NCBI GenBank assembly: GCA_905612495.1
Contig: CAJQSF010000042.1
Location: forward strand, 1-56,718
From: an uncultured Candidatus Pelagibacter sp.
Lineage (GTDB): Bacteria > Pseudomonadota > Alphaproteobacteria > Pelagibacterales > Pelagibacteraceae
Length of the DNA stretch: 56,718 nt
Direction of reading: 5' to 3'
The translations under genes were made by a program, and so were the position numbers. Positions 32,489 to 39,692 of this stretch are shown in pieces. Position 1 is the stretch's first letter; every line of letters starts with the position of its first letter. The notes under the pieces are model-generated. The model had not been told where the DNA came from and did no database searches. It saw only the letters and a program-made list of their open reading frames with translations.

Positions 32489-34124
32489 TGATTTCAGGAA
32501 TTTCCTGTATATGGCATGGAAACACCTTAGATTACCAGAACCCACACCCATACAATATGATATTGCTGACTATTTACAGCATGGTTCACAAAGACAGATA
32601 ATTAGTGCCTTTAGAGGTTGTGGAAAATCTTGGATAACTAGTGCTTATGTATTGTGGAGACTTTTATTAGACCCACAGCTCAATATCCTTGTTGTATCAG
32701 GAAGTAAGAATAGAGCTGATGATTTTAGTACGTTTTGTTTAAGACTACTACACGAGATGCCAATACTGGCACATCTATATCCAAAGGAAAGTCAAAGACA
32801 ATCCAAGATTAGTTTTGATGTTGCACCTGCTTTAGCATCACATCAACCTAGTGTTAAAAGTTTAGGAATTACATCACAGCTTACAGGAAGTAGAGCTGAC
32901 TTAATCATTGCAGATGATGTTGAAACTTCAGGAAATACTCAAACTCAAACAATGAGAGAAAAGTTATCTGAAGGTATTAAAGAATTTGAAGCAATAATAA
33001 AACCAGAAGGTCAATCTAGAATTATATTTTTAGGCACACCACAATCGGAATTTTCTATATATAACAAACTTCAAGAAAGAGGTTACAAGGTTCGTTTTTG
33101 GTCTGCAAGATACCCAACTGAAAATCAGTTAAAGTCTTATGGTACAAGTTTAGCACCTATTATAGCTAACACTTGGACACATGAAAGAATAGGAAACCCT
33201 ACAGACCCTATAAGATTTAATGATGAAGATTTATTAAAGAGAGAAGCAAGTTATGGAAGACTGTCTTTCAACATGCAATTTATGTTGGACACAACTTTAA
33301 ATGACTTAAATAAATATCCTTTAAAATTATCAGACTTAACAGTTATGTCTTTAAATCCAGACAATGCTCCTGAAAAAATTATATGGGCTTCTAGTCCTGA
33401 ATTAAAACAAGAAGGTTTACCTAATGTAGGTCTTCAAGGAGATGCCTATTACAGACCTATGCAGACGCAAGGAGAGTGGTTGGAGTACACAGGTAGTGTG
33501 ATGTCTATAGACCCTGCAGGTAAGGGTAAAGATGAGACAGCTTATTGTGTTACTAAGTTTTTAAATGGTAATATATTTATTTTAGATGCAGGTGGATTTA
33601 GTGCAGGTTACACAGAACATGTCTTAAATAAATTAACTAAAATAGCTAAAAAGAATAAAGTTCACAAAATCTTAATTGAGGAAAACTTTGGGCAAGGTAT
33701 GTTTGAAGCATTATTACAACCTTACTTAAATAAAGAATATAAATGCACAACAGAATTAATAAGACAAACAACAAATAAACACAGAAGAATATTAGACACT
33801 TTAGAACCTTTAATATCTCAACACAGAATTATAGTAGATGCGAATGTTATTAAGAATGACTATGAAGGTACGAATGAATTGTACCCACCAGAACAAGCAT
33901 TAAAATACCAATTATTTTATCAAATAAGTAGGCTTCAAAAAGGAGCTAATACTTTGGCACAAGATGACCGAATAGATGCAATGCAAATAGCCTGTCAGTA
34001 CTGGCAGAAGCAATTAGCTAAAGACCAAGACCAAGCATATAGAGATAGAAAAGATGATATGCTTAATGCTGAATTGGATAAGTACTATGGTACTGAAACA
34101 AGCAATTCTTGGATTAAATTCTAA
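32457..34124 (+). CDS. Terminase large subunit, packaging ATPase-nuclease (T7 gp19-like)
   Basis: 555 residues (T7 gp19 has 586). ATPase: Walker A SAFRGCGKSW, Walker B LIIADDVE, and the coupling motif FLGTPQ. Nuclease: SIDPAGKGKDETAY with the metal-binding D, and AQDDRIDAMQIA near the end. ATG 32457 was preferred over TTG 32454 and over an internal ATG because the N-terminal part (SDFRNFLYMAWKHLRLPEPT) aligns with T7. It translocates DNA into procapsids and cuts it. It is the last gene of the T7-type block. Confidence 0.96.
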   Translation: MQNQKLLSKISDFRNFLYMAWKHLRLPEPTPIQYDIADYLQHGSQRQIISAFRGCGKSWITSAYVLWRLLLDPQLNILVVSGSKNRADDFSTFCLRLLHEMPILAHLYPKESQRQSKISFDVAPALASHQPSVKSLGITSQLTGSRADLIIADDVETSGNTQTQTMREKLSEGIKEFEAIIKPEGQSRIIFLGTPQSEFSIYNKLQERGYKVRFWSARYPTENQLKSYGTSLAPIIANTWTHERIGNPTDPIRFNDEDLLKREASYGRLSFNMQFMLDTTLNDLNKYPLKLSDLTVMSLNPDNAPEKIIWASSPELKQEGLPNVGLQGDAYYRPMQTQGEWLEYTGSVMSIDPAGKGKDETAYCVTKFLNGNIFILDAGGFSAGYTEHVLNKLTKIAKKNKVHKILIEENFGQGMFEALLQPYLNKEYKCTTELIRQTTNKHRRILDTLEPLISQHRIIVDANVIKNDYEGTNELYPPEQALKYQLFYQISRLQKGANTLAQDDRIDAMQIACQYWQKQLAKDQDQAYRDRKDDMLNAELDKYYGTETSNSWIKF

Positions 34125-34147
34125 CAATATCCTAGTAAACTGCAGGT

Positions 34148-34166
34148 AATCTAGGGGTTCTAGATT
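34148..34166 (+). terminator. Hairpin after the terminase gene
   Basis: AATCTAG (34148-34154) pairs with CTAGATT (34160-34166) around the loop GGGTT. It is the first structure after the late operon. No T-run follows, so it may be a processing or weak termination site. The rest of the gap (34125-34365) has no ORF that I support. Confidence 0.5.
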
Positions 34167-34239
34167 GGGAGACTACTCTAGAGCCACATATATAAAGAGA
34201 GACCAAAAAAGTAAGATAAATCAATAAAGTGCCACTACT

Positions 34240-34256
34240 GTAGTACTGACTACTAC
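34240..34256 (+). promoter_or_regulatory. Second hairpin in the post-terminase gap
   Basis: GTAGTA (34240-34245) and TACTAC (34251-34256) flank the loop CTGAC. It lies in a 241-nt non-coding stretch between terminase and the lysogeny module, where T7 carries right-end promoters. It could be part of a promoter or processing site; I could not derive a consensus. Confidence 0.4.
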
Positions 34257-34365
34257 TTAAAGTTAAACTTAAAGATATAAGAGCTTTAGTAAGACATAAT
34301 CATGTTCATATAAGTAATATGTTTATGATGAGACTTACGCTGTCCTCTTGTTTCTACCAAATTAC

Positions 34366-34635
34366 ATGAACAAAGTGATATACCTTAAATCTATTATTAA
34401 GAACTATAAGCCCAAGACTAAAGGCTTTGATAAAGAAATAATAAAGGAGCTAAAGGCTCTTGGAGTTGACCTTACAAAACCTAAAGTAAAACCAATAAAG
34501 AAGAATGAAGTTTTAGCAGGTAGGGACTTTATCTTATCTCACACAGAAGAATTTTTGCAGTATGCAGTTGATTATAGTTTAGACGAAAAGATTGGCGATA
34601 TTATCAATCCAAAAAAATTAGAAGAAAAAATCTGA
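34366..34635 (+). CDS. Small protein of unknown function at the start of the lysogeny module
   Basis: 89 residues, lysine-rich. The ATG at 34366 was chosen over an upstream TTG at 34348. Helical C-terminal half (AGRDFILSHTEEFLQYAVDY). No motif recognised. It stands alone: non-coding gaps of over 200 nt lie on both sides, which is rare in this prophage, so it may have its own regulation. Confidence 0.55.
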   Translation: MNKVIYLKSIIKNYKPKTKGFDKEIIKELKALGVDLTKPKVKPIKKNEVLAGRDFILSHTEEFLQYAVDYSLDEKIGDIINPKKLEEKI

Positions 34636-34639
34636 CAAC

Positions 34640-34798
34640 TACACGCATATAGGGTTAATTTTTTTTACCCCCATAGGCTCGAAATAAATATAGGGGTGGG
34701 GGGGTGTCTCTAAATATATGATTGCAACAAATGTTGCACCAGTAAGTATTATTATTTATATCTACCAACAATACTTGTTAGTCTTAGAGACTAATCTT
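34640..34798 (+). promoter_or_regulatory. Structured control region with nested inverted repeats
   Basis: Non-coding. Nested dyads are visible: GTCTCTAA (34706-34713) with TTAGAGAC (34784-34791); TGCAACA-AA-TGTTGCA (34723-34738); AAGTATT (34744-34750) with AATACTT (34770-34776); and TTAGTC/GACTAA (34779-34784/34790-34795). The heptamer equals the arm-type motif near the att sites, and GTTAGTCTTAG (34777-34787) equals 11 bp of the phage half of the att core. It may be an operator region or an internal att-like site. Two TATAGGG motifs (34648 and 34689) resemble T7 promoter ends, but this is weak. Confidence 0.5.
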
Positions 34799-34879
34799 AT
34801 AGTTTTTCTAGATTTTCTAAAAAGTTTTACAGTTTTTTCCACAATAAAAAATTCACGAGCTTGTCTCTCATTATCTGTT

Positions 34880-34908
34880 TTGAATTTATAATCTGAATGT
34901 GATATAAG
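34880..34908 (+). promoter_or_regulatory. Extended -10 sigma-70 promoter of the lysogeny module
   Basis: TTGAAT (34880-34885), a 17-bp spacer, and TATAAG (34903-34908) preceded by TG-n (extended -10). Predicted transcription start is about 34915, the same base as the ATG of the following gene, so the message could be leaderless. It is the best sigma-70 promoter in the module. Confidence 0.6.
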
Positions 34909-34914
34909 TTTCAC

Positions 34915-35079
34915 ATGGAACATGAAACTAAAAGAGAACTACTTGAACAAGCGTTAGACTTATTATGTAAGGTAGCAGGTAGAGACATAACTATATTCTT
35001 ACCTGAAGATAAAGCTGAACAGACACCTTATTTAAAAAGAGAAATCATTAAGACAACAGAAGCAATTAAGAATGGTTAA
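34915..35079 (+). CDS. 54-residue protein, possibly from a leaderless mRNA
   Basis: MEHETKRELLEQALDLLCKV is followed by AGRDITIFLPEDKAE and a helical end. It begins at the predicted start point of the promoter at 34880-34908; a second ATG lies 6 nt downstream. A Shine-Dalgarno is absent, in line with leaderless translation. The helical form would suit a small regulator, but there is no DNA-binding motif I can name. The next gene overlaps its end by 8 nt. Confidence 0.6.
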   Translation: MEHETKRELLEQALDLLCKVAGRDITIFLPEDKAEQTPYLKREIIKTTEAIKNG

Positions 35080-36298
35080 GATGATTAGGAAGAAGGCTAA
35101 AGCTATAGTCAACTCAAAGACTAAACCAGTAGTAAGACTTGGTGCTACAAAAAGATATACTAAGACACATTGGATTACACCACTGTCAGATACCCAGAAG
35201 TTCTTCATAGCTACGACCACAGATTTGCCACACACTTACAAAGGAATGCCATTATCTAAAGGTAATGCTGAAGCCTTAGAGTTATATAAAAGATTTAGTG
35301 AGGACTTTCATATCAATGCTAAGAGACAGCAAGAACTAATGCAGAAGGCACAGAACAATATAAATGATAGTAAGTTTAAACGTATTAAATTAGCAATAGA
35401 ACGAGAGAATGAAAAGTTACAATACTCTAAAGAGTTTGCTCAAAAAGCAGGGTTGATACAAGAGCAGAGATTAAAAGAACTTTATAACAAAACAGAAGCA
35501 GTTAGGAAAGATTTAGCTTTAGATGAAGTTTATAAAAAAGAGATTGAATACAGAACAGAACATGCAAGTAAAACCTTACAAGCACAGATAGCTAATAACA
35601 AAAAGAAGATGGCATTAGAGTATCAAGAGCTTGGTAAGCAATTAAGAATGAGAGGTGGTATAGCAAGTCTACCTCAGGCACAGGGTTTCCCAAAATTTAG
35701 AGGAGTTCCTGCTACACAAATATTTCCAAGACTTCAGGCAGACAAAATAGCCAAACAGATTAACAAGGAAAGAAAAGTTGCAGTAGGTAATGGACTTAAT
35801 GCTGTACTTAAAGATAACAAATTAAAGCGACCATTGGATATAGCTGATGCTTACTTAAATGCTAAAAGTAAACCAGATTTTTATATAGTTGATAGTATGG
35901 ATAACCATGTAGCATTAGCTGAAGCTACTGGAATATCTCCAGTGAGACTATTCGAGATGGTATGTAATGAACTTAAAGGTTCAAAAAAGAAATACGAAAA
36001 GTTTGAATTAGAACGAAGGGGTATAGGTATTGAAGACTTAATTAATACATATAACCAAAAAGTAGCATCAAATAATAATAAGAAACAGGCTCTTAAATAT
36101 ACCAAGAAAGCCTTTTATATATCCAAAGAAAGAAAAGCATGGAGTGAACTTTATAATTACGATTGGCAAGATTATAAAAGATTTAATGATGACTTTAACA
36201 GTTGGATAAAACTTTTTAGTGCAAGAGCAACTGAAAGAGCCGAGAGTGATGCAGATATGATAGCTACTTTTGCATACGAAAAAGAATTAGGTAAATAA
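35072..36298 (+). CDS. Large protein of unknown function in the lysogeny module
   Basis: 408 residues, strongly basic, with no family I recognise. The N-terminus is K/R-rich (MIRKKAKAIVNSKTKP). Residues about 75-200 are charged helices likely to form a coiled coil. The middle has a glycine/proline-rich basic stretch (LRMRGGIASLPQAQGFPKFR). The C-terminal third is helical and aromatic (KAFYISKERKAWSELYNYDW). No signal peptide or membrane segment. It could start at ATG 35081 instead. It is the largest non-integrase gene of the module, so a role in lysogeny, exclusion or host change is possible but unproven. A minus-strand terminator overlaps its stop codon. Confidence 0.7.
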   Translation: MVKMIRKKAKAIVNSKTKPVVRLGATKRYTKTHWITPLSDTQKFFIATTTDLPHTYKGMPLSKGNAEALELYKRFSEDFHINAKRQQELMQKAQNNINDSKFKRIKLAIERENEKLQYSKEFAQKAGLIQEQRLKELYNKTEAVRKDLALDEVYKKEIEYRTEHASKTLQAQIANNKKKMALEYQELGKQLRMRGGIASLPQAQGFPKFRGVPATQIFPRLQADKIAKQINKERKVAVGNGLNAVLKDNKLKRPLDIADAYLNAKSKPDFYIVDSMDNHVALAEATGISPVRLFEMVCNELKGSKKKYEKFELERRGIGIEDLINTYNQKVASNNNKKQALKYTKKAFYISKERKAWSELYNYDWQDYKRFNDDFNSWIKLFSARATERAESDADMIATFAYEKELGK

Positions 36299-36320
36299 AA
36301 AAATCCTAACTCATTTAGGA
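36297..36320 (-). terminator. Rho-independent terminator, minus strand
   Basis: On the minus strand, TCCTAA-ATGAG-TTAGGA is followed by seven T (plus-strand A-run 36297-36303). It would stop transcripts coming from the right, at the very end of the 408-residue gene. No minus-strand gene to its right explains it. Confidence 0.7.
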
Positions 36321-36350
36321 CAGTGTTGATTTTACTGTAATAATGTAGGT

Positions 36351-36374
36351 AAAAAAATCCTATCTCAAAGAGGA
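36351..36374 (-). terminator. Second, weaker minus-strand terminator
   Basis: A near-repeat of the previous element. On the minus strand TCCTCTTTGAGATAGGA (imperfect stem, 4 bp plus inner pairs) is followed by TTTTTTT. The shared plus-strand pattern AAAAAAATCCTA-x-CTCA...GGAC indicates duplication. Confidence 0.5.
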
Positions 36375-36429
36375 CTGCAAGTAGTGGTCGTTCCATTGTT
36401 AAATAATAATTAATCTCTAAATTAAATAC

Positions 36430-36541
36430 AGACGAAGAAATTTAATTAAGGGTTTTATACTTGTTTCTTTCTACCTTGATTGAGTTCTTCGTCTAAAAGG
36501 CAAAGTCTTTTTAGACATAACCAAAGAAACAAGATTAGGAG
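36430..36541 (+). ncRNA. Structured leader, possible pseudoknot, before the regulator genes
   Basis: Three perfect helices are possible: P1 AGACGAAGAA (36430-36439) with TTCTTCGTCT (36485-36494); P2 CTTGTTTCTTT (36460-36470) with AAAGAAACAAG (36523-36533); P3 GTCTAAAA (36491-36498) with TTTTAGAC (36509-36516). P1 and P2 interleave, which is pseudoknot topology. P1 and P3 share four bases and may be alternative. P2 ends 3 nt before the Shine-Dalgarno AGGAG (36537-36541) of the 63-residue regulator, so folding could control its translation. No known riboswitch class recognised. Confidence 0.55.
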
Positions 36542-36547
36542 AAGAAA

Positions 36548-36739
36548 ATGCCAAAGAAGAAAAAAGTTGATAGTCCTTACGAGACTATACAAATACTAAA
36601 AACAGACACAGCAAAATTGATGGAAATAGCTATGGATATAAGTGTAGCTAATGGACATGAATTTAGAAATCCACCACCACCTGCTACAATGGTTAATCTA
36701 GCAGTTGATGCTTTACTAGCGAAGGGGGTAACACACTAA
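36548..36739 (+). CDS. Small ribbon-helix-helix-like regulator
   Basis: 63 residues. A basic start (PKKKKVDSP) leads into a short strand (YETIQILKTD), then two helices (TAKLMEIAMDISVANG and MVNLAVDALLAKG). This is the strand-helix-helix order of RHH DNA-binding proteins. It is expressed from the structured leader with AGGAG 6 nt before the ATG, and overlaps the next regulator (TAATG at 36737-36741). Probably a repressor or its partner; the exact operator is unknown. Confidence 0.6.
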   Translation: MPKKKKVDSPYETIQILKTDTAKLMEIAMDISVANGHEFRNPPPPATMVNLAVDALLAKGVTH

Positions 36740-37209
36740 TGAACCCCTTGAAATTCAAATCTGTTTCCATGAGAACTAGCTCATGGGAACTATGCACTGC
36801 AATATCAAAACAAATGTTTAATGGTGTTATATTAAGTAAGTCTCAAATTGTGGAGTTAGCTTTAAGAAGAATGGTTAATACAATGGAGACTGATAATCCA
36901 AACCTTACAACTAAACAGTTTGAGGAAATACAGCAGTTAAGAATAAAACAACCTGACTTACCAGTAGTAGGTAATGCTGTTACGCATGACCAAGTGATAG
37001 CTAGGAATAAAGCAATAGTTCATCATAGAATATATGCTGATAATAAGCTGACCTTACAGCAGTTGGGTACAATGTATAATATCACTAGAGAAAGAGTGAG
37101 ACAAATCGAGGAAAGATTTAGAGATGAAGTTTCTTCGAAGTTAGGAATTGAGGTGTCTTCTAAGACACTCAAACAAACCAATAAGGAAAAACATGCAAGT
37201 AATAACTAG
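36739..37209 (+). CDS. RHH-like protein fused to a sigma-70 region 4-like HTH
   Basis: 156 residues. Residues 6-48 repeat the strand-helix-helix pattern of the previous gene (KSVSMRTSSWELCTAISKQM, SKSQIVELALRRMV). Residues about 104-128, LTLQQLGTMYNITRERVRQI-EERF, are a textbook sigma-70 region 4 helix-turn-helix (compare TLEEIGKEFGVTRERIRQIE). No regions 2 or 3 of a sigma factor are present. It may bind -35-like DNA or sit on host RNA polymerase, acting as an activator, anti-sigma-like competitor or repressor. Its last 17 nt overlap the next ORF. Confidence 0.68.
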   Translation: MNPLKFKSVSMRTSSWELCTAISKQMFNGVILSKSQIVELALRRMVNTMETDNPNLTTKQFEEIQQLRIKQPDLPVVGNAVTHDQVIARNKAIVHHRIYADNKLTLQQLGTMYNITRERVRQIEERFRDEVSSKLGIEVSSKTLKQTNKEKHASNN

Positions 37210-37381
37210 AATGTTGTGGAGTGGTCTTGACCAACCTGCACCTGTTGAAGCAACTGACGCTGTGCCTACAGTATTAGATAAGAAACTAAAACAAAGTGTT
37301 GATAGTTTTTTGTCTTTTGCAGAAGCACCTTTTAAGGCAGAAGTTGTTGTGTATGAAACACCAGAAGATTATCTAGAGTAA
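37193..37381 (+). CDS. 62-residue protein of unknown function
   Basis: Start 37193 was chosen because AAGGAAAAAC precedes it and the longer frame to 37148 lies inside the neighbour. The product MQVITRMLWSGLDQPAPVEA is followed by a helix (VLDKKLKQSVDSFLSFAEAP) and an acidic end (YETPEDYLE). No motif. Coupled to the sigma4-like gene, so perhaps a regulator partner. Confidence 0.5.
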   Translation: MQVITRMLWSGLDQPAPVEATDAVPTVLDKKLKQSVDSFLSFAEAPFKAEVVVYETPEDYLE

Positions 37382-37430
37382 TCATACATGGAAGTTCTTT
37401 TTAGAGTTTTACTAAACAGGGTCAATACGC

Positions 37431-37458
37431 AGATAAGTAGATACTTTATCTATTTTTT
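37431..37458 (+). terminator. Rho-independent terminator after the regulator operon
   Basis: AGATAA (37431-37436) pairs with TTATCT (37446-37451), followed by A and six T (37453-37458). It separates the regulator genes from the winged-helix/integrase genes. The rest of the gap to 37515 has a short TGCAC/GTGCA palindrome but no ORF. Confidence 0.65.
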
Positions 37459-37515
37459 CGCAGATAGCCATAAACCACTAGTATTTGCACTTGTGCATAG
37501 GAAGGAAATAACATA

Positions 37516-37950
37516 ATGTTTATGAAGAACGAGTATAAAAAAATGGCTAAATTAGAAACACAGATAATATCGGTACTAGCACATGGAGTATGTAAAGTGT
37601 GGGCGTTATGTCGTAATGATAAAAATAATTTTGATTATTTTATTAGAGCAGTTAGACAATCTCCAACACCATTTCCATACATCAAGAAGCAAGTATTCGA
37701 AGATGATTATGAGAGGTCTGTATCTTTGAAAATTGGCGAAGTTGTTATTGAATATTCCTTTAGTAAAACACTAGAAGAAGTTGATAGTAACATATGTCCA
37801 TTATTTAAAGATGAGTATGATGCAGGAGATGAAGTAGTAAAAGCTCTTGTGTCTATTACCAGACAGTCCCATCATAATAATTCTGTTTTGCAATTTAGCA
37901 ATAACAGGAAGGAGAAAGATGGCTCTAAGTATAGAGAAGGTAATTCATAA
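37516..37950 (+). CDS. Protein of unknown function upstream of the winged-helix gene
   Basis: 144 residues with a mixed alpha/beta look (QIISVLAHGVCKVWALCRND, SVSLKIGEVVIEYSFSK). GGAAGGAAAT precedes the start. No recognised motif. It overlaps the winged-helix gene by 32 nt, so the pair is probably co-regulated; an anti-repressor or partner role is only a guess from position. Confidence 0.6.
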   Translation: MFMKNEYKKMAKLETQIISVLAHGVCKVWALCRNDKNNFDYFIRAVRQSPTPFPYIKKQVFEDDYERSVSLKIGEVVIEYSFSKTLEEVDSNICPLFKDEYDAGDEVVKALVSITRQSHHNNSVLQFSNNRKEKDGSKYREGNS

Positions 37951-38362
37951 CCTTCACTTCGACAGACTATTTCTAGATAAGATTAGTGCAGTCGAAGAAG
38001 CCCAAAGAAAAAACCTGCATGGTAATGGAATACCATTTCACTACATTGCAGTTTTTAAGACACTACTTTGCATGAATGAAAATGCAATGAACACAAGAAA
38101 CATCTCAACGAACTACGAAAAGATATTCGGTAGACATATACTGCAATCATCATTGAGTAGAACATTGAGTTATTTGTCGGAGACTTTAAATCTATGCACT
38201 TATGTAGACAGTCAGTATTCGCCAGATAGAAGATTTACTTGGTTGAAGTTAAGCACAGCAGGTAAAAAATTTCAGAAGCATTTAATTGGTTCAACAGATG
38301 TAGACCAAGTACATGCCAAAGAAATAAGAAATGTAATCAACATAAAACAAGGAGTGAAATAA
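37919..38362 (+). CDS. MarR-like winged-helix regulator
   Basis: 147 residues. ATG 37919 was chosen because GAAGGAGAAAG precedes it. The order helix (IPFHYIAVFKTLLCMNE), recognition-type helix (QSSLSRTLSYLSETLN) and wing (DSQYSPDRRFTWLKLSTAGK) matches MarR-type winged helices, where S-x-x-S-R is followed by a wing with D-x-R. Placed 1 nt before the integrase, it may be the lysogeny repressor or an excision/integration regulator. Confidence 0.68.
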   Translation: MALSIEKVIHNLHFDRLFLDKISAVEEAQRKNLHGNGIPFHYIAVFKTLLCMNENAMNTRNISTNYEKIFGRHILQSSLSRTLSYLSETLNLCTYVDSQYSPDRRFTWLKLSTAGKKFQKHLIGSTDVDQVHAKEIRNVINIKQGVK

Positions 38363-38363
38363 T

Positions 38364-39641
38364 ATGGTACAAGTTGCACTTACTAGTATGTTGCCATCAG
38401 GTATTAGACTTCGTAAAGGAAAGAAGTTTGATAGTTTGATTGTGCAGACTAGGAAAAAAGTAGTTGATGCAGGTGGTAAGGAACATACGATTGCTGATGC
38501 TAGAACTGTTAAGTTCAGTGTTAAAAATCCTGCAACAGATGCTGACTATACAGAAGCGTTTAAGTTAGCATTAGAAGAAGCTAAAAAAGAAAAACTTTTA
38601 GCTATTCAACATATCGCTGTTCATGGAGTAGAGAGTACAAAAGCTCCTAAACAAAAAAGTGTTGGAACAATAGGAGAGGTCTACGATTTAGTTTTTAAAT
38701 CTAGATGGCAGGGTACACCACAAGAAAAAGGTGTAAACATTTATGCCAGTGACCTGTTCGCATTTTTTCCTAAAAGTATGACAATGGAAGAACTGCACCA
38801 AAGAGTAAACTACGATAATTTTATTTTGTTCATGGAGAAAAGAATTACTGAACGAAAAATGAATAATCGTGGCACTTACAACAACTCTAGTACCAACAGA
38901 AGGTTCATGATAGTTAGAGTGTGTACGTCTTATGCTATTGAGTATGGCTTGATGCACAAAGATAAAGTGATGAACACTGACCCTAGAGAAGTTGCTAACT
39001 ATGGTTGGAAGAACCTTAAAGTTAAGGCAATTAAGAAAAAGAATGTCTTAAATAAAGAGGAAGAAAACAACATGATTGAGGAAATGAAAAAGCGTGGAGA
39101 CCATGAGTTCGCTGATGAGTTTGCTTGGAATGTTGATGTTGGTATGAGATATGAAACAGAGATGCTTAATTTTACAATTAAAGATATTAATTGGAAGAAA
39201 AAGACAATCTGTTTTTGGAGAGAAAAAACCAAAGAGTATAGTGAAAACATTCCTTTATCTAAAAGAGCATGGAGTATTGCTACAAGATATAAAGATGTTG
39301 CACTTTCAAAAACAAGTCAAAGAATGTTTGGTCATTCCAAGCATAAGATAGAAGCCTTGTTCAAAAAGTATAGAGACATATTCAGTGTTGCAGATTTTAC
39401 ACCTTATGTAACCAGACGAATGTTTGGAACTAGACTTGCTGAAAGAGGTGTTAATCCAAAAATCATAGCAAGAATGATGGGACATGCGTGTACTGAAACA
39501 GCACAAAAATACTACATTCAAACTACTGATAAGGGTATGGAACGAGCTGTTAAATTAACTGAAATATCAGATGAACAGTTTGATAGTTATTTAGATAATC
39601 AAAACAGTAACTATGGTCACAACTCTAAAGGGTTGATATAA
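38364..39641 (+). CDS. int: Tyrosine integrase
   Basis: 425 residues. The N-terminal arm-binding and core-binding domains cover about 1-220. The catalytic domain has R262 (GMRYETEML), a lysine in the beta-hairpin (REKTKEY), R351, H374 (MMGHACTET) and nucleophile Y383 (QKYY), which is 9 residues after H374 as in lambda Int. The box II histidine of H-x-x-R is replaced by tyrosine (Y348 in PYVTR). It catalyses integration at the tRNA-Leu anticodon loop. The gene ends 52 nt before the phage tRNA-Leu and about 260 nt before attR. Confidence 0.94.
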   Translation: MVQVALTSMLPSGIRLRKGKKFDSLIVQTRKKVVDAGGKEHTIADARTVKFSVKNPATDADYTEAFKLALEEAKKEKLLAIQHIAVHGVESTKAPKQKSVGTIGEVYDLVFKSRWQGTPQEKGVNIYASDLFAFFPKSMTMEELHQRVNYDNFILFMEKRITERKMNNRGTYNNSSTNRRFMIVRVCTSYAIEYGLMHKDKVMNTDPREVANYGWKNLKVKAIKKKNVLNKEEENNMIEEMKKRGDHEFADEFAWNVDVGMRYETEMLNFTIKDINWKKKTICFWREKTKEYSENIPLSKRAWSIATRYKDVALSKTSQRMFGHSKHKIEALFKKYRDIFSVADFTPYVTRRMFGTRLAERGVNPKIIARMMGHACTETAQKYYIQTTDKGMERAVKLTEISDEQFDSYLDNQNSNYGHNSKGLI

Positions 39642-39692
39642 AAGATGAACACTGTTAATTACTCACAACCAGATAAATGTTTATTTGCAAGT

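Noticed and set aside
34640-34700. Two TATAGGG motifs as phage RNA polymerase promoters
   Set aside because: Only the -4 to +3 part resembles a T7 promoter and the upstream halves do not agree with each other. No matching sequence was found before SSB or capsid, so no consensus can be claimed.
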